Source: Fasciolopsis buskii
Taxonomy: Eukaryota > Platyhelminthes > Trematoda > Plagiorchiida > Fasciolidae
Assembly (NCBI GenBank): GCA_008360955.1
Contig: LUCM01005123.1
Span: 39,083 to 103,082 of the forward strand
Length of the DNA: 64,000 bases
Reading direction: 5' to 3'
In this document: piece by piece, positions 62,901 to 64,000 of the stretch
Position numbering within the stretch: position 1 is the first letter of the stretch
How the letters are laid out: the number at the start of each line of letters is the position of its first letter
Position numbers and translations under genes: made by a program
The notes under the pieces: generated by a model
What the model was told of the DNA's origin: nothing
Database searches by the model: none
What the model saw: only the letters and a program-made list of their open reading frames with translations

Positions 62901-64000
62901 TTATAGCCTCCTTTGCGACAAGGCCCTCTGTCTATGTGCACCGACCATACTGCGACTTCATTTATGTTAACTCGCTTGGACAAACTCCCTGACGCCTAGA
63001 GAACCTAGGATTCGTCCAGATTCATTTTATTGCAGACGAAATTAACGCAGAGCCTCATTTTACCATTGATCCTCTATACGCTAAGCTCATTTAACGTAAA
63101 CGAAAATGTTTTGTGGGCTTTGTCGGCCCCAGATGAGAAATACGAGGGGCCCGGGAAACATCGCAGGCAAATTGCTTGGAGCGTGAAATACTCAGTGAAC
63201 CTGAGCGAAATTTTAGAGGGCGGGAGATGTTACCTCGCTGATCATCTAACCTGGTTTGAGGGACTTTACGTATTTTCAAAGTCCGCACGCAGCCCGAATC
63301 GCCCGCCCATCCGGAATTTACCATTTTGCGCAAACGACTCATTCAGCAAGTTGAGGGCACTGCGGAAACATTCAGCACATAGTTCACTTCCATTCCATAA
63401 CCGGTAACATAATGCACTCTGATAACCATCCCATGCTGACTTGGGTCCGGCTAGCCCCAATTACTTCGCAGTTGCTGACTTCATGGCAATATGTGCCAGG
63501 ACATCCTGCAGGATAGGGCCAGATGGCCTCCCACCAGTCCTCTTTCGCACCGCTGGTCCAGATGTTCCACTGGTACATCTAAATCTGTTCTCGCTCTCCA
63601 TGTCCGGCGCTACTTTTCCGTCACAATGGAAAACCTCCATTATTGTTCCCCACCACATAATGAGTACTTTGCATGAACCTGAAAACTTTCGCCCCATTAA
63701 CCACAATCCAGTTCTATCCAGGCTTATGGAAAAGATTGTTAAAGAACAGCTGGTTGAATTCCTTACTACTCAAAACCTTACCAACCCCTCCCAACACGGC
63801 TTCTTCAAGTTCCAAACCTGCCTCACCTGTTAGTTTGGCCTCATTTTCCTGGTTAGCCGAAGTGCTGATTCCCTCGGTCGATGATCATAATCTTCCTAGA
63901 TATGTCAAAATCGTTTGACCGCGTTTCCTACCATTGGTTTCTGGCCAAAGTTAGGACTTATTGAATAAGGAATCCCATCTTATCGTGGCTATCATCCTAC
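59990..64000 (+). mobile_element. CR1-like LINE, degenerate and cut by the window edge
   Basis: The plus strand shows, in order, an ORF1 relic, an endonuclease relic and an RT start. ORF1 (about 60170-60640) includes KSAVALNIPDRLPLPLIQP and ANHTPYKCIKIS, like the RNA-binding part of trematode CR1-type ORF1. The endonuclease has LVTETWLT (62368-62391), GGCL, SGLPFDREIIAADFSDLKIC (family 'IxAGDFN') and TLLDFFIEEHA, ending with the 'NILNLVFT' block. The RT begins with GPDGLPPVLFRTAGPDVPLV, FPSQWKTSIIVP, ENFRPINHNPVLSRLMEKIV, NPSQHGFFK and then FLDMSKSFDRVSYHW (motif A). It runs off the window at 64000 before YxDD. Frames shift between and within domains, so it is dead. The left boundary is approximate. 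Confidence 0.75.

Overview
The window looks like nuclear DNA of a flatworm, most likely a digenean trematode. I infer this from one gene spread over more than 30 kb with kilobase-scale introns, a mix of RTE-like, CR1-like and Penelope-like retroelement relics, tRNA-derived repeat heads, AT microsatellites, and no operon-like gene packing. The species cannot be told from the sequence alone.

The one confidently reconstructed multi-exon gene is a minus-strand acid lipase of the gastric/lysosomal (LIPF/LIPA) alpha/beta-hydrolase family. Five coding exons lie at 56605-56734, 43906-44201, 38558-38860, 29706-29777 and 26096-26398. Their order, splice sites and intron phases agree, and together they encode about 367 residues. 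The Ser-Asp-His triad is complete and its spacing matches the family almost exactly. The signal-peptide exon was not found. The second intron has a GC donor and splits the nucleophile elbow.

The second likely gene is a short plus-strand ORF (1714-2010). It encodes a 98-residue secreted protein with eight cysteines in two identical CX3CX6CX3C blocks. I do not recognise the family.

The rest is mostly mobile-element debris. A Penelope-like relic lies at about 4.4-5.8 kb on the plus strand. tRNA-derived SINE-like heads lie near 1.0, 18.0, 18.4, 20.3, 30.9 and 45.5 kb. A foldback structure lies at 29.0-29.15 kb. Four RTE-like LINE copies (about 39.6-42.8, 45.9-49.0, 50.6-51.5 and 51.7-53.9 kb) all sit inside lipase introns in the lipase's own orientation. 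Plus-strand CR1-like relics lie at 54.4-55.0 kb and from about 60.0 kb to the right edge, where the element is cut off inside its reverse transcriptase.

The most striking structural feature is a perfect 449-bp direct repeat (42794-43242 and 45949-46397) that flanks the lipase exon upstream of the catalytic-serine junction. The repeat copies are much better preserved than the LINEs they derive from. Large stretches (about 6-18 kb, 20.4-25.7 kb, 31-38.5 kb and 56.7-59.9 kb) show no convincing gene.
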